A stretch of 64,000 bases of DNA, from assembly GCF_002933295.1 (NCBI RefSeq), contig NZ_PSSW01000005.1, positions 248,001 through 312,000 of the forward strand. Reading direction: 5' to 3'. The notes under the pieces were generated by a model. The model ran no database searches. It had not been told where the DNA came from and saw only the letters and a program-made list of their open reading frames with translations. Origin of the DNA: Marinobacter flavimaris. GTDB taxonomy: Bacteria > Pseudomonadota > Gammaproteobacteria > Pseudomonadales > Oleiphilaceae. Shown here piece by piece: positions 23,188-33,606 of this stretch. The translations under genes were made by a program, and so were the position numbers. The stretch's first letter is position 1; each line of letters opens with the position of its first letter.

Positions 23188-25329
23188 TCAGAAATTAACG
23201 CTTAACCCCAGTGAAGCGGTGCGCGGCAGGTTCGCCATGGCGCCATCGGGCAAACGTGAGACAATTTGCTGTTCATCGAACAGGTTGTCCACTTTCAGGA
23301 AGACATCGGCACTGGCGGTCAGTGCGTAGCGGCTGATGAAATCGACCAGGAACAGGGACTCGGTCTCGTCCAGTTTCGTGGCGGTGTTGTTGCATCCCGC
23401 GCTGACACACATCTCATCGACGTAGGTGGCCACAAGGTAGTTGTCCCAGCCACTCGGGTGTTCCATGCCTGTCCGGAAGCTCATCTGGTTTTCAGGTACG
23501 TCCTTGAGCTGCTCGCCTTTTTTCAGGCCCGAAGCGGCATTGTCCTTGCTGATTTCCGCCTGGGTAAAGGTGTAGGTAAGGCTGACCGGAAGGTAGAACT
23601 CGCCTGCCCGGGTGCCGGTCTGGAGCTGGAACTCAACACCGGAAATTTCAGCCTCGCCGGTTACAAAACTGCCAGAGGTGGCGCCATTGCTGCACGGCGA
23701 GCCCACGGAACAGTTTTCGGCCTTGTTGGAGAAGTCGCTGTAGAAGCCGATCATTTCCGCGAAGAACGCATTGCCAAAGTACCGGAGGCCGGCCTCCCAG
23801 TTCTTGCTGGTTTCCGGATCTTCGTTTGCCTTGGCACCACCTCCGAGAGGGGAGAAACCCCGGTGCACGCCACCCAGAACCTGCCAGCTTTGGGACAGGT
23901 CATAGGTAAAGGAAGCGCCGGGCAGGAGTTCAGCACTGTCATTGGCGCGGGTGCTGTCGACGGTTGTGCGGCCGGGATCCGCGTATTGGGTGCGGCTGGT
24001 CTGTACATCCTCGTAGCGCAGGGCGAGGTTAACGCTGAGCTTGTCCGTCGCCTGCCAGGTGTCGAGCGCCCAGAAGCTCAGGGCTTCGCCGGTCTCAAAG
24101 CGATTATTGCTGCCCGTGGGGGCGACAGTGTTCTGGAACACCAGAGAGCCGTTGACCTGGTCATAAACATCGACCGGCTGGAAACGATCCATTTCATCTT
24201 CGTGGTAGCGGGCGCCGAAATCAAACTGGTGGCTGCCCATGTCGACATCAAAGTTTACCTGCACGCCCTCGGACAGGTAGTCCCTGGCGTTGTTTTTGTA
24301 ATCCAGGCCGCTGGCGTCAACTGTGCCGTCCAGAATACCCTGGGCATTGGCGTCGCCGCCGTTTGCCGAGTCGATGATGCTTCCGCCGCCGCTGAGCTTG
24401 AACCAGTTCCGCTTGAAGTCGTTGCGATAGAGGGTGGCCGTGCTGCTTACGGTATTACTCCAGTCGAACTGATGGGTCAGGCTGATACCGGAGTGGGTAT
24501 TGTTCATCTGGTCGATGCTGGACAACCCGTAACGCCGGTTCGGATCCTGGCTGAAGTCCGCATCGGTCAGGCCGAGGTAACTGGAGTTGGAGGTTTCCTC
24601 GGAGTATTGCAGCTTGGCGGTCACGCTCTGGCGCTCTCCCTGCCAGCGCAGCTTGCCGACATAGTCTTCGATATCAAAGCCGGTATCGCGGTTACTGCGG
24701 TCAATCTCCTTGAAGCCTTTCGCGGAGCGCTGGACGGTCTCAAGCAGGTAGCCCCAGTCGCCGGCCGTGTCACCATAGGTTACATGAACGTCGGTGGAGC
24801 CGCGGTCGTTGGTGACTGTCTCAACATAGCCCTGCCGCTGATCGGGAATGGGTGTGGAAATCAGGTTGATGACACCACCGGTGGTTTGCGGGCCATAGCG
24901 CAGCAGCGGGGCACCCTTGAGTACTTCCAGCGAGGACATGCGCTTCAGTGTCGGAAAATAATAGGCGGCCGGATTGGAGTAGGGCGCCGGTGCGATCAGA
25001 ATGCCATCTTCCATCAGGGTAATATTACTGCTGCGCTCGGCCGTGGCGCCGCGGATGCCGATATTGGGGCGCAGGCCCAGGCCTTCTTCTTCCCGCACAT
25101 AGACGCCCGGGACGGTTTTCAGCACCTGGTTGATGTCGGTCTCAACCTCGGTTTTCAACTGCGCCTCACCAACGACGTAGCCTGACCCTGGCAAGGTCTG
25201 GGCTGCGGACGCATCGCCAATGATTTCCATGGGTTCAAGCATCTGGGGCTGATCATCGCCGACTGCCCAACTGGCGCCCGGGGCAAGGCTGACAGCCACG
25301 GCCAGTGATAAGCGGGAAGGTTTAAACAT
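23188..25329 (-). CDS. TonB-dependent receptor, FecA-like ferric-chelate type
   Basis: A 713-residue outer-membrane receptor. The start was moved to the ATG at 25329 because GGAG lies 9 bases upstream and a normal signal peptide (residues 1-23, ending ASWA) follows; a longer frame would add seven residues. The plug domain (~45-165) contains VYVREEEGLGLRPNIGIRG and LEVLKGAPLLRYGPQTTGGV. The barrel follows and the protein ends in LGLSVNF, with the terminal Phe of a barrel protein. It imports an iron chelate across the outer membrane using TonB energy. A Fur-type box lies 36-54 bases upstream, so iron starvation should induce it. No tonB-exbBD or siderophore genes are present. Confidence 0.9.
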   Translation of the reverse strand: MFKPSRLSLAVAVSLAPGASWAVGDDQPQMLEPMEIIGDASAAQTLPGSGYVVGEAQLKTEVETDINQVLKTVPGVYVREEEGLGLRPNIGIRGATAERSSNITLMEDGILIAPAPYSNPAAYYFPTLKRMSSLEVLKGAPLLRYGPQTTGGVINLISTPIPDQRQGYVETVTNDRGSTDVHVTYGDTAGDWGYLLETVQRSAKGFKEIDRSNRDTGFDIEDYVGKLRWQGERQSVTAKLQYSEETSNSSYLGLTDADFSQDPNRRYGLSSIDQMNNTHSGISLTHQFDWSNTVSSTATLYRNDFKRNWFKLSGGGSIIDSANGGDANAQGILDGTVDASGLDYKNNARDYLSEGVQVNFDVDMGSHQFDFGARYHEDEMDRFQPVDVYDQVNGSLVFQNTVAPTGSNNRFETGEALSFWALDTWQATDKLSVNLALRYEDVQTSRTQYADPGRTTVDSTRANDSAELLPGASFTYDLSQSWQVLGGVHRGFSPLGGGAKANEDPETSKNWEAGLRYFGNAFFAEMIGFYSDFSNKAENCSVGSPCSNGATSGSFVTGEAEISGVEFQLQTGTRAGEFYLPVSLTYTFTQAEISKDNAASGLKKGEQLKDVPENQMSFRTGMEHPSGWDNYLVATYVDEMCVSAGCNNTATKLDETESLFLVDFISRYALTASADVFLKVDNLFDEQQIVSRLPDGAMANLPRTASLGLSVNF

Positions 25330-25364
25330 GTGGTTAATCTCCATTACCATTTGTTTTTCGAAAT

Positions 25365-25383
25365 GTAAGTGACAATCATTACT
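25365..25383 (-). promoter_or_regulatory. Fur box upstream of the TonB-dependent receptor
   Basis: Read on the minus strand, AGTAATGATTGTCACTTAC agrees with the 19-base Fur consensus at 12 of 19 positions. On the plus strand the 11-base core TGACAATCATT is identical to the core of a second site at 34710-34724. Its position just before an iron receptor supports the call. Confidence 0.7.
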
Positions 25384-25472
25384 ATTACGTTCGGGCGAAA
25401 CTTTACGGTTCCGTAACTATAAAGTCAATAGTCAGTGCTTATGACGCAGGCAGGTGTCAGGTCAGGCGAAGA

Positions 25473-25494
25473 AATCCCCGGTCGGCCGGGGATT
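25473..25494 (-). terminator. Probable terminator of the purH-purD operon
   Basis: AATCCCCGG and CCGGGGATT pair perfectly around a four-base loop, 30 bases after purD. Only a weak T-rich run follows on the minus strand. Confidence 0.6.
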
Positions 25495-25523
25495 GAGAAT
25501 AGGATCGGATCGGTCGGCCAGGC

Positions 25524-26810
25524 TCAGTGGGTCTCGCGGCCGATGGCGCGGTGGCCGATGTCCTTGCGATAAAACACGCCATCCCACCGGATCCGGGAGG
25601 CCAGCTCATACGCACGCTTCTGTGCTTCGGTGACGGTATTGCCCAGAGCCGTGGCGCAGAGCACCCGACCGCCGTTGGTAACCACCTGGTCTCCGTTGAG
25701 ACGGGTGCCGGCGTGAAACACTTTCTCGCCTTCGGTCTCGGTGTCCGGCAGGCCGGAAATGGCGTCGCCCTTGTTATAGCTGCCCGGGTAACCCCCGGCT
25801 GCCAGCACGATACCGACGGAGGCGCGGTCATCCCATTCGGAATCGCACTGGTCGAGCTTGCCGTCGATGGCCGCGTCGCAGAGTTCCACAAGGTCCGACT
25901 TCATCCGCAGCATGATCGGCTGGGTTTCCGGGTCGCCAAAACGGCAGTTGAACTCGATCACCTTGGGGGTGCCGCTGTTGTCAATCATCAGGCCGGCGTA
26001 GAGGAACCCCTTATAGGGATGGCCCTCGGCCGCCATGCCGCGCACGGTCGGATAGATCACTTCATCCATGATGCGCTGATGAACATCCGCGGTCACCACC
26101 GGGGCCGGCGAGTAGGCGCCCATGCCACCGGTATTGAGACCGGTGTCGCCGTCGCCCACGCGTTTGTGATCCTGGGAGGTGGCCATGGCCAGAACGTGCT
26201 CGCCATCCACCATCACGATAAAGCTGGCTTCTTCGCCTTCCAGAAACTCTTCGATGACGACACGGCTACCGGCATCACCAAACGCGTTCCCGGCCAGCAT
26301 GTCGCGGATGGCATCTTCGGCTTCTTCCAGGGTCATCGCAACGATCACGCCTTTGCCGGCAGCCAGGCCATCGGCTTTGACGACGATTGGAGCGCCCTGC
26401 TGGCGAACATAGGCCAGGGCTTCGTCCACATCAGTGAAGTTGCCGTAGCCGGCTGTCGGGATTTTGTGGCGCGCCAGAAAATCCTTGGTGAAAGCCTTGG
26501 AGCCCTCAAGCTGGGCAGCGCCGGCACTCGGGCCGAAAACCCTCAGGCCACGCTGCTCAAATTTGTCGACGATGCCTGCAACCAACGGCGCCTCCGGGCC
26601 GACGATGGTAAGCCCGACATGATTGGTGGCGGCGAAGTTGGCGAGACCGTCCAGGTCCATCACGTCGATGTCGACATTTTCCAGGCCGGTTTCCCGTGCC
26701 GTGCCGGCGTTGCCGGGCGCCACGAAAACACGGTCTGCCTTGGGGGATTGCGCGGCTTTCCAGGCCAGGGCGTGTTCGCGGCCGCCGGAGCCAATAACGA
26801 GAATATTCAT
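25524..26810 (-). CDS. purD: Phosphoribosylamine-glycine ligase
   Basis: A 428-residue ATP-grasp enzyme that joins glycine to phosphoribosylamine, the second step of purine synthesis. It begins [18 protein letters not shown], the invariant PurD N-terminus; [14 protein letters not shown] (~93-106), [15 protein letters not shown] (~138-152) and the C-terminal metal block [12 protein letters not shown] (~278-289) are all present. The length matches the family (~430). It follows purH by 12 bases on the same strand and is the last gene of that operon. Confidence 0.97.
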   Translation of the reverse strand: MNILVIGSGGREHALAWKAAQSPKADRVFVAPGNAGTARETGLENVDIDVMDLDGLANFAATNHVGLTIVGPEAPLVAGIVDKFEQRGLRVFGPSAGAAQLEGSKAFTKDFLARHKIPTAGYGNFTDVDEALAYVRQQGAPIVVKADGLAAGKGVIVAMTLEEAEDAIRDMLAGNAFGDAGSRVVIEEFLEGEEASFIVMVDGEHVLAMATSQDHKRVGDGDTGLNTGGMGAYSPAPVVTADVHQRIMDEVIYPTVRGMAAEGHPYKGFLYAGLMIDNSGTPKVIEFNCRFGDPETQPIMLRMKSDLVELCDAAIDGKLDQCDSEWDDRASVGIVLAAGGYPGSYNKGDAISGLPDTETEGEKVFHAGTRLNGDQVVTNGGRVLCATALGNTVTEAQKRAYELASRIRWDGVFYRKDIGHRAIGRETH

Positions 26811-26822
26811 GGTGATAACCCC

Positions 26823-28403
26823 TCAGTGCCGGAAGTGGCGCATGCCGGTGAAGACCATCGCGATGCCGTGTTCGTTGGCCGCATCAATCACTTCCTGATC
26901 GCGCATGGAGCCACCAGGCTGGATGACAGCGGTGATACCAGCCGCCGCAGCAGCGTCAATGCCGTCGCGGAACGGGAAGAAGGCATCGGACGCCATGACC
27001 GACCCTTTCACTTCCAGGCCCTCGTCGGCGGCCTTGATACCGGCAATCTTCGCGCTGTAAACACGGCTCATCTGGCCAGCGCCGACGCCGATGGTGCGAC
27101 CCGCCTTGGCATAGACAATGGCGTTGGATTTGACGTATTTAGCCACTTCCCAGGCAAACAACAGGTCGTTGAGTTCCTGCTCGGAGGGCTGGCGCTCAGT
27201 GACCACCTTGACGTCCTCCATGGCCACCATGCCCAGGTCCCGGTCCTGAACGAGCAGACCACCGGTTACACGCTTGTAATCCATGGAACGGGCACGGTCG
27301 CCGTCAAACTCGCCGCACGCAAGCAGACGCACGTTCTTCTTTGCGGCTACCAGTTCCACTGCTTCCGGAGCAACGGTCGGCGCGATGATCACTTCCACAA
27401 ACTGGCGATCAATGATGGCTTTGGCAGTTTCCGCATCCAGCTCACGGTTGAAGGCGATGATGCCACCAAAAGCCGATGTGGGGTCCGTGGCGAACGCCAG
27501 GTCGTAGGCCTGACGGATATCGGCGCCGATCGCCACACCACAGGGATTGGCATGTTTGACGATCACGCAGGCCGGATCCGCGAAAGGCTTCACGCATTCC
27601 AGGGCGGCATCGGTATCGGCCACGTTGTTGTAGCTGAGCTCCTTGCCCTGAAGCTGTTTGGCCGTGGCCACGCAGGCTTCCTTGGGGTTGCGCTCGGCGT
27701 AGAATGCGGCGCGCTGATGCGGGTTTTCGCCATAACGCATGTCCTGGACCTTCACGTACTGGGCGTTGAAGGTGCGGGGGAAATCAGCGTTGTCGTTATC
27801 CGGCGTGCGGCCGCCCAGATAGTTGGCGATGGCGCCATCGTAGCCAGCGGTGTGCTCAAACGCTTTTACGGCCAGATCGAACCGGGTGCTGTAGGTCAGT
27901 TGGCCATCGTTGGCCTCCAGTTCCTTGAGGACCCGGCTGTAATCACTGGCGTTGACCACGATGGCGACGTCGTTGTGGTTCTTGGCAGCAGCGCGAACCA
28001 TGGTCGGACCGCCGATATCAATGTTCTCGATAGCGGTCGCCAGATCACAGTCCGGCTTTGCAACGGTCTCCTCGAAGGGGTAGAGATTGACCACAACCAT
28101 ATCGATAGGGCTAATGCCATGCTCGGACATCACCGCATCGTCAGTGCCCCGGCGCCCGAGAATCCCGCCATGAATCTTCGGGTGCAGGGTTTTTACACGG
28201 CCATCCATCATCTCGGGAAAGCCGGTGTAGTCGGAGACTTCGGTTACCGGGATGCTGTTTTCTTTCAGGAGCCGGTAAGTGCCACCGGTGGAGAGCAGCT
28301 CAACGCCGCGTTCGGTCAGGGCACGGCCGAAATCGACGATGCCGGTTTTATCACTCACGCTGATCAAAGCGCGACGGACGGAGGTGTTAGCCTGGTTTGC
28401 CAT
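26823..28403 (-). CDS. purH: Bifunctional AICAR transformylase / IMP cyclohydrolase
   Basis: A 526-residue enzyme performing the last two steps of IMP synthesis. The N-terminal cyclohydrolase domain (~1-200) opens [20 protein letters not shown] and includes [19 protein letters not shown]. The transformylase domain carries [14 protein letters not shown] (~216-229) and [12 protein letters not shown] (~269-280). The protein ends in FTGMRHFRH, the typical PurH tail. Length is normal. It lies 84 bases downstream of fis on the same strand, as in many pseudomonads, and is co-transcribed with purD. Confidence 0.97.
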   Translation of the reverse strand: MANQANTSVRRALISVSDKTGIVDFGRALTERGVELLSTGGTYRLLKENSIPVTEVSDYTGFPEMMDGRVKTLHPKIHGGILGRRGTDDAVMSEHGISPIDMVVVNLYPFEETVAKPDCDLATAIENIDIGGPTMVRAAAKNHNDVAIVVNASDYSRVLKELEANDGQLTYSTRFDLAVKAFEHTAGYDGAIANYLGGRTPDNDNADFPRTFNAQYVKVQDMRYGENPHQRAAFYAERNPKEACVATAKQLQGKELSYNNVADTDAALECVKPFADPACVIVKHANPCGVAIGADIRQAYDLAFATDPTSAFGGIIAFNRELDAETAKAIIDRQFVEVIIAPTVAPEAVELVAAKKNVRLLACGEFDGDRARSMDYKRVTGGLLVQDRDLGMVAMEDVKVVTERQPSEQELNDLLFAWEVAKYVKSNAIVYAKAGRTIGVGAGQMSRVYSAKIAGIKAADEGLEVKGSVMASDAFFPFRDGIDAAAAAGITAVIQPGGSMRDQEVIDAANEHGIAMVFTGMRHFRH

Positions 28404-28436
28404 GGGTCACTTTCTTCGCTGGAGATGAACGAATAA

Positions 28437-28465
28437 GGGCCTCGCGAATGGTGTCCGGGAGGCCC
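28437..28465 (-). terminator. Possible terminator or attenuator between fis and purH
   Basis: GGGCCTC and GAGGCCC form a 7-base stem with a 15-base loop; the minus-strand sequence after it is only mildly T-rich. It could end the dusB-fis transcript or reduce read-through into purH. Confidence 0.4.
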
Positions 28466-28487
28466 TCTTCAAATCAGGGTGTCTGGA

Positions 28488-28805
28488 TTATAGCAGACCG
28501 TACTGCTTCAGCTTTTTGCGCAGGGTCCCGCGGTTCAGGCCCAGCATGGTGGAGGCCTTGGTCTGGTTGTTGCGGGTGTATTTCATCACCTGTTCAAGCA
28601 GCGGGGCTTCCACTTCGGAAAGCACCAGCTGGTAGACCTCGGTCACCGGAGCGCCGTCCAGTTGGGCGAAGTAGTTTTTCAGGGCGACCTCAACGCTGTC
28701 GCGCAGGGTGACGGTGTTGCCGCTGCTGTTCACCGTCTGCAACTGATGGATATCATCGTTGGCCGGGGTGCTCAGGTTGTCGTTTGCCAAAGTCTCAGCG
28801 CTCAT
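28488..28805 (-). CDS. fis: Nucleoid-associated regulator Fis
   Basis: A 105-residue DNA-bending protein that activates rRNA promoters and shapes the nucleoid during fast growth. The C-terminal half is very close to E. coli Fis: a region of activation at ~45-65 and the helix-turn-helix at the end, [20 protein letters not shown], finishing in KQYGLL. The N-terminal 20 residues are longer and more variable than in E. coli (98 residues). Its ATG overlaps the dusB stop by four bases, giving the classical dusB-fis operon. Confidence 0.95.
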   Translation of the reverse strand: MSAETLANDNLSTPANDDIHQLQTVNSSGNTVTLRDSVEVALKNYFAQLDGAPVTEVYQLVLSEVEAPLLEQVMKYTRNNQTKASTMLGLNRGTLRKKLKQYGLL

Positions 28806-29818
28806 GCTGCGAATACCTCTCCATTTCGTAAGCCTGCAAAATACCGTTGAATCGTGTCTCTCTGCTCCAGCGCATCGTCGATCGCGTTGAAGCGTTTGCG
28901 GAACTGTTTACCCGGATCGTGGGACTGCAGGTACCAGCCCACGTGTTTTCTGGCAATACGCACGCCCATGGTCTCACCATAGAAAGCATGCAACGCCTGG
29001 AGATGCTCGGTCAGAATTTCCTCGACCTCATCAAGCTCCGGTGCGGCCATGTGGCTACCGGTTTCCAGGAAATGCCGGATTTCCCGGAAAATCCAGGGGC
29101 TGCCCTGGGCAGCGCGGCCAATCAGCAGGCCGTCGGCGCCGGTATGGCGAAGGACGTCCCGGGCTTTCTCAGGCGATGTAACATCCCCGTTGGCAAACAC
29201 CGGAATGCTGATGCGGGATTTCACATCGGCGATGGTGTCGTACTCGGCATTGCCCTCGTATTTGTCCGCACGGGTCCGACCGTGAATGGCCACTGCCTGA
29301 ATGCCGGCATCCTCCGCCATTCGGGCAATAACCAGTGCATTGCGGTTTTCCCGGTCCCATCCGGTTCGCATCTTGAGGGTGACTGGGACATCAACCGCCT
29401 GAACCACCGACTCCAGAATGTCGCGAACCAGGGCTTCATCTTTCATCAGGGCGGAACCGGCGGCCTTGTTACAGACCTTCTTGGCCGGGCAGCCCATATT
29501 AATGTCGATGATCTGGGCGCCGAATTCCGCATTCTGACGGGCGGCATCGGCCAGCATTTGCGGATCGCCGCCGGCAATCTGCACCGAGCGGGGCTCAGGC
29601 TCGCCTTCATGGTTCAGGCGGGTCTGTGATTTGCGCGTATGCCAGAGTTTGCTGTCCGCTATGACCATCTCCGACACCGCCAGACCCGCGCCCAACCTCC
29701 GGCACAAAAGACGGAAAGGGCGGTCTGTCACGCCAGCCATGGGCGCAACAATCAAGGGGTTGGGCAAAGTGTACGGCCCGATTTTTGCCGTTGGCAGCAT
29801 GATCTGAGTCCGTGTCAC
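28802..29818 (-). CDS. dusB: tRNA-dihydrouridine synthase B
   Basis: A 338-residue FMN enzyme that reduces uridine to dihydrouridine in the D-loop of tRNA. It begins [40 protein letters not shown] (~99-118) contains the catalytic Cys, and [20 protein letters not shown] (~226-245) is the phosphate-binding block. Length matches DusB (~320-340). It is first in an operon with fis (4-base overlap). A promoter candidate with a GC-rich discriminator lies ~70-100 bases upstream. Confidence 0.95.
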   Translation of the reverse strand: MTRTQIMLPTAKIGPYTLPNPLIVAPMAGVTDRPFRLLCRRLGAGLAVSEMVIADSKLWHTRKSQTRLNHEGEPEPRSVQIAGGDPQMLADAARQNAEFGAQIIDINMGCPAKKVCNKAAGSALMKDEALVRDILESVVQAVDVPVTLKMRTGWDRENRNALVIARMAEDAGIQAVAIHGRTRADKYEGNAEYDTIADVKSRISIPVFANGDVTSPEKARDVLRHTGADGLLIGRAAQGSPWIFREIRHFLETGSHMAAPELDEVEEILTEHLQALHAFYGETMGVRIARKHVGWYLQSHDPGKQFRKRFNAIDDALEQRDTIQRYFAGLRNGEVFAA

Positions 29819-29881
29819 AGCGGGTTAAGCAAAGGTCGGGCTGAGCGGTTGTTCAATAAGTAACCGATCCAGCATCCGAAG

Positions 29882-29899
29882 GGCGGTAATGATACCGCC
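29882..29899. promoter_or_regulatory. Palindrome GGCGGTA-4-TACCGCC over the dusB-fis promoter
   Basis: Perfect 7-base arms around ATGA. On the minus strand the central bases form the proposed -10 hexamer TATCAT, so a protein bound here, or cruciform formation, would act directly on promoter opening. Confidence 0.5.
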
Positions 29900-29917
29900 G
29901 GGTGGACAATGATTGAA
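29889..29917 (-). promoter_or_regulatory. Candidate sigma-70 promoter of dusB-fis
   Basis: On the minus strand TTCAAT (29912-29917) and TATCAT (29889-29894) are 17 bases apart. The -10 is followed by TACCGCCC, a GC-rich discriminator of the kind that makes the E. coli fis promoter sensitive to ppGpp. Stringent control is inferred from that similarity. Confidence 0.5.
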
Positions 29918-30024
29918 GGGGCTGGGCGGTGAAAAAACTGATTATTTTTCGCCCTTTCTGGTTGACTTTTGTTCTGTACGATGACCGTCGGAAATGGCTG
30001 TCGAGTGAATACTTGCTTACGGCA

Positions 30025-31281
30025 TCAGGGTGCGTGGGGGCGGAAGAGGATGTTGTAATTCACCGCGTCACGGCCCGGATCCCGAATGTTGATGGCAATG
30101 CGAACGGGAGTATCCGTGGGCATGGCGTCCAGCTCCCGACCTTCGCCGGCCAGGTACTCCTCAGGCGTGAACAGACTCTGTGCCACCACATCGCCATTCA
30201 GGTTGGAAAAGGTGAGGGCAATGGCGGGAAAGGGTTGCTCGAAGTCGGCCCGGTTAATGATCACGGCATCGACCACCAGTTGCGAGCGATTATCCGGATC
30301 GGTCCGCACCACCAGTTTCCGGCTCTGGATGGCTTCCACATTGATCAGCGGTTTGAGTTCGCAGCCGGCCAGTTCACAGCCTTTCTCATAGAAGGGGCGC
30401 AGCTCGGGGATGGCCGACAGTCGATCGAACTGGAACCAGGTTACCTGGGCGATCAGAACACCGATCAGACCCAGTACAATCACGCTCCACACGATCGTGC
30501 GGACGCCACTTCCACCGGAATCGACAGCAACCGGCTCCCGGCGTAGATCCCGGAAGGGCGGGTCGGCATGGAACGCGTCGGCCGGTCGCTCCGGCTCATC
30601 AAAATCGAAACCGGATTCGTCCACAAAGTCATCGAACGGATCAGAATCTTTGGCCGGCCCGGTCGCCGCGGAGGAGGGTGTTCCGGTCTGCTCAAACACC
30701 GGTTCTTCCTCCAGGCTCAGCTCAGGGCGAGGTGCTGGCCTCGGCTCCGGTTCGGGAGAGGTGTCTTCAGGTTCCGGTTCGGGGGCAGGCTCGGGGCGCT
30801 GGGGGGCAGAAGGTTTTCGGGATGCTGGCTCGTCATCCTGAAGAATGGCTTCGGCCCAGCTCTCATCGACTTGCTCATCGGGGCCGTCGGTGTCAGCGTC
30901 TTTGTAATCTGTTTCGTCGCGCTCATCAAAGCTGCGGAAACTATCGCTTAACTCGTCATCGGAGAAGGTCAGCTTGGTGCCGGCGTAAGGCCCTTCCGCC
31001 GCATCTTCTTCCGGGTTATCGGCGAAGACAAAATCCTCCTCGCTGACGCCGGAGCCGGAGGTAGAGCCGGCAGGCGATGATGCACCTGCGGGTTGTGCCG
31101 GGGTGGCGGGGGTTCGTGGTTTCTCGCCACCGCCTGGGATAACCTGGTGCTCAATGGCATTGAACACCTTCATGCAGTTCCCGCAGCGCACTTTGCCCTT
31201 GGCAATGCCAAGCTGTTCTTCGGTTACCCGGAAGCGGGTCTGGCAATTCGGGCACTGTGTCTGCAGGCTGCTCTGGGTCAT
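30025..31281 (-). CDS. DUF3426 protein with MJ0042-type zinc ribbon
   Basis: A 418-residue membrane protein. The N-terminus is a zinc ribbon with two CxxC pairs (QCPNCQTRF at ~9-17 and VRCGNCMKVF at ~31-40). Residues ~45-240 are a long acidic, Pro/Glu/Asp-rich linker, probably disordered. One membrane helix follows (~265-285, IVWSVIVLGLIGVLIAQVTW), and the C-terminal ~130 residues are the DUF3426 domain with VVDAVIINRADFEQPFPAI. Its function is not known. It sits between prmA and dusB, an arrangement common in related genomes, and could share the prmA transcript (61-base gap). Confidence 0.88.
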   Translation of the reverse strand: MTQSSLQTQCPNCQTRFRVTEEQLGIAKGKVRCGNCMKVFNAIEHQVIPGGGEKPRTPATPAQPAGASSPAGSTSGSGVSEEDFVFADNPEEDAAEGPYAGTKLTFSDDELSDSFRSFDERDETDYKDADTDGPDEQVDESWAEAILQDDEPASRKPSAPQRPEPAPEPEPEDTSPEPEPRPAPRPELSLEEEPVFEQTGTPSSAATGPAKDSDPFDDFVDESGFDFDEPERPADAFHADPPFRDLRREPVAVDSGGSGVRTIVWSVIVLGLIGVLIAQVTWFQFDRLSAIPELRPFYEKGCELAGCELKPLINVEAIQSRKLVVRTDPDNRSQLVVDAVIINRADFEQPFPAIALTFSNLNGDVVAQSLFTPEEYLAGEGRELDAMPTDTPVRIAINIRDPGRDAVNYNILFRPHAP

Positions 31282-31342
31282 GCTTCTTCCTGAAAGCGAC
31301 TAGGCTACGAGTTTCGGAGTTTAGTCGTTAAGACCGGTTTCG

Positions 31343-32239
31343 TCATCTGTCGTGGCGCCGTCCTGTGAGGCGTATCCACTCTTCCCGCTGCTCGGGCTCG
31401 TCCATGACGAACCATGGCTCATAGGCGGCCATTACTTCCCGGGCCTGGTTAGACAGGATGCCGGACAGCACCAGATCGCCGCCGGGCCTGGTCCGCGAGG
31501 CAAGATGGGGAGCAAGGCCGATCAGGGGCTGGGCCAGGATGTTGGCAAGCATGATGTCGGCTTTGGTCTCGGGCTCGTTGTCTGGCAGGAACAGGTCCAG
31601 CTTGCTGTCTTCGACACCGTTGCGGCGGGCGTTTTCCCGGCTGGCTTCGAGGGCCTGCGGGTCGGTATCGACACCAATCACATGGTCTGCGCCAAGGAGC
31701 AGGGCCGCAAGGCCGAGAATGCCGGAGCCACAGCCGTAATCGATCACCTGCTTGCCATGGGGATCCTGGCCATCAAGCCATTCGAGGCAGAGGGCCGTGG
31801 TTGGATGGGTGCCGGTACCGAAGGCCAGACCGGGGTCCAGCATCAGATTCGCCGCATCCGGGTCAGGTGCGTCATGCCAGCTCGGGACGATCCAGAGCCG
31901 CTCGCCGAATTTCAGGGGCTGGAAATCGTCCATCCAGGCCCGTTCCCAATCCTTGTCCTCAACCAGAGTGACGTCGATTTCCGGAAGGGCCTGCTGGGTT
32001 TGCTGGTGCCAGGCATCCCGGATATCGGCGCAGAGCTGCTCGATATCCCGGCCGGAATCGAACAGCCCGGTCACCGTTGTCTGGCTCCATAAAGGGGTGG
32101 TGCCGGGGTCCGGCTCATAGAGGGGCTGGTCGGCGGCATCTTCCATGGAGACGGCGTCAGAGCCCATCTCCATGAGCAGATCCTCCAGCTGATCCGCGTT
32201 GTCCGGATCAGCCGGGATCTGGAGTTGTATCCAGGGCAT
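31343..32239 (-). CDS. prmA: Ribosomal protein L11 methyltransferase
   Basis: A 298-residue SAM enzyme that trimethylates L11. It begins MPWIQLQIPADPDNADQLED, the PrmA-specific N-terminal domain; the methyltransferase core holds FGTGTHPTTALCLEWL (~140-155), VIDYGCGSGILGLAALLLGA (~166-185, SAM loop) and ANILAQPLIGLAP (~232-244), whose N-I-L-x-x-P pattern replaces the NPPY motif. Length matches E. coli (293). It follows accC by only 2 bases, extending the acc operon. Confidence 0.96.
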   Translation of the reverse strand: MPWIQLQIPADPDNADQLEDLLMEMGSDAVSMEDAADQPLYEPDPGTTPLWSQTTVTGLFDSGRDIEQLCADIRDAWHQQTQQALPEIDVTLVEDKDWERAWMDDFQPLKFGERLWIVPSWHDAPDPDAANLMLDPGLAFGTGTHPTTALCLEWLDGQDPHGKQVIDYGCGSGILGLAALLLGADHVIGVDTDPQALEASRENARRNGVEDSKLDLFLPDNEPETKADIMLANILAQPLIGLAPHLASRTRPGGDLVLSGILSNQAREVMAAYEPWFVMDEPEQREEWIRLTGRRHDR

Positions 32240-32241
32240 GA

Positions 32242-33588
32242 TTAATCCCGCATCAGTTTCTCAAGGTAGTGGATGGTGAAGTCTACCTGTTTAAAGCCAC
32301 CATCGCGTACCAGTTTCCGATGCAGTGGTTGATTGGTCTTGATGCCCTCGACCACCAGTTCGTCCAGCGCGTTCTTCATCCGGCGCCGGGCAATGTCCCT
32401 GTCGTCGCCCCAGGTGATCAGTTTGGCCACCAGGGAATCGTAGTAGGGGGGAACCGTGTAACCGCTGTACAGGTGAGAATCCACCCGCACACCATTACCG
32501 CCCGGGGCATGGAAGTGTTTAACCTTGCCGGGGCTGGGGATAAAGGTTTTCGGATCCTCGGCGTTGATCCGGCACTCCATGGCGTGGCCGGAAATCCGGA
32601 TGTCGTCCTGAGTGTATTGCAGCGGAAGGCCGCTGGCAATGCGGAGCTGTTCGCGGACGATATCAACACCGGTGACCATCTCGGAGACCGGATGTTCTAC
32701 CTGGACACGGGTGTTCATTTCGATGAAATAGAACTCGCCGTCCTGATACAGGAACTCGAACGTACCGGCGCCCACATAACCGATTTCCTTACAGGCATCG
32801 GTACAGGCTTTCAGGGTGCGTTCCCGGGATTCCGGATTGATGTTCGGAGCCGGTGCTTCCTCTATTACCTTCTGGTTCCGGCGCTGCATGGAGCAGTCGC
32901 GATCGCCCAGGTGAATGCAGTTGCCATGCATGTCGGCAAGTACCTGCACTTCCACGTGACGCGGGGCTTCCAGGAACTTCTCGAGGTAAACCGTCGGGTC
33001 GCCGAAGGCATTTTTGGCCTCGCTCTGGGTGATCTGGACACCCTTGAGCAGGGCCGCTTCAGAATGGACCACCTGCATCCCGCGGCCGCCGCCACCGGAA
33101 GCCGCCTTGATCATGACGGGGTAGCCAATTTCCTTGGCAATCCTCAGGGTCCGCTCTTCATCGTCGTCCAGCGGGCCATCGGAGCCCGGCACGGTCGGAA
33201 CGCCGGCCTTGATCATGGCGTTGATGGCGGACACCTTGTTGCCCATCAGCCGGATAGTCTCGGCCTTGGGGCCGATGAAGCGGAACCCGCTCTTTTCCAC
33301 CTGTTCGGCAAAATCGGCGTTCTCGGCAAGGAAGCCGTAGCCGGGGTGAATACCCACGGAATCGGTTACCTCGGCGGCGCTGATGATGGTAGGGATGTTC
33401 AGGTAGCTGTCGGTCGCGCTGTTCGGGCCAATACAGACAGACTCGTCGGCAAGCCGTACGTGCATCAGGTCGCGATCGACCTGGGAATGCACTGCCACTG
33501 TCTTGATGCCCAGCTCCTTGCAGGCGCGCAGAATCCGGAGGGCAATTTCACCCCGGTTTGCGATCAGAACTTTTTCTAACATGGCCAT
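32242..33588 (-). CDS. accC: Acetyl-CoA carboxylase, biotin carboxylase subunit
   Basis: A 448-residue ATP-grasp enzyme that carboxylates biotin on AccB as the first half of malonyl-CoA synthesis. Visible signatures are [20 protein letters not shown] at the start, [18 protein letters not shown] (~156-173, ATP lid), [20 protein letters not shown] (~284-303) and [12 protein letters not shown] (~391-402). Two starts are possible, ATG 33588 (MAMLEK) or ATG 33582 (MLEK); the second matches E. coli. It lies 18 bases after accB in the standard accBC operon. Confidence 0.97.
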   Translation of the reverse strand: MAMLEKVLIANRGEIALRILRACKELGIKTVAVHSQVDRDLMHVRLADESVCIGPNSATDSYLNIPTIISAAEVTDSVGIHPGYGFLAENADFAEQVEKSGFRFIGPKAETIRLMGNKVSAINAMIKAGVPTVPGSDGPLDDDEERTLRIAKEIGYPVMIKAASGGGGRGMQVVHSEAALLKGVQITQSEAKNAFGDPTVYLEKFLEAPRHVEVQVLADMHGNCIHLGDRDCSMQRRNQKVIEEAPAPNINPESRERTLKACTDACKEIGYVGAGTFEFLYQDGEFYFIEMNTRVQVEHPVSEMVTGVDIVREQLRIASGLPLQYTQDDIRISGHAMECRINAEDPKTFIPSPGKVKHFHAPGGNGVRVDSHLYSGYTVPPYYDSLVAKLITWGDDRDIARRRMKNALDELVVEGIKTNQPLHRKLVRDGGFKQVDFTIHYLEKLMRD

Positions 33589-33606
33589 GAGTAGCTATCA
33601 CCGCGT

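Noticed and set aside
23266..25185. A 639-codon plus-strand frame opposite the TonB-dependent receptor
   Set aside because: The minus-strand product has plug, barrel and signal peptide features and a Fur box; the opposite frame has none.
25527..28436. A 969-codon plus-strand frame spanning purD and purH
   Set aside because: It runs antisense through two complete enzymes with all catalytic motifs, and its length merely reflects the high GC content and the absence of antisense stops.
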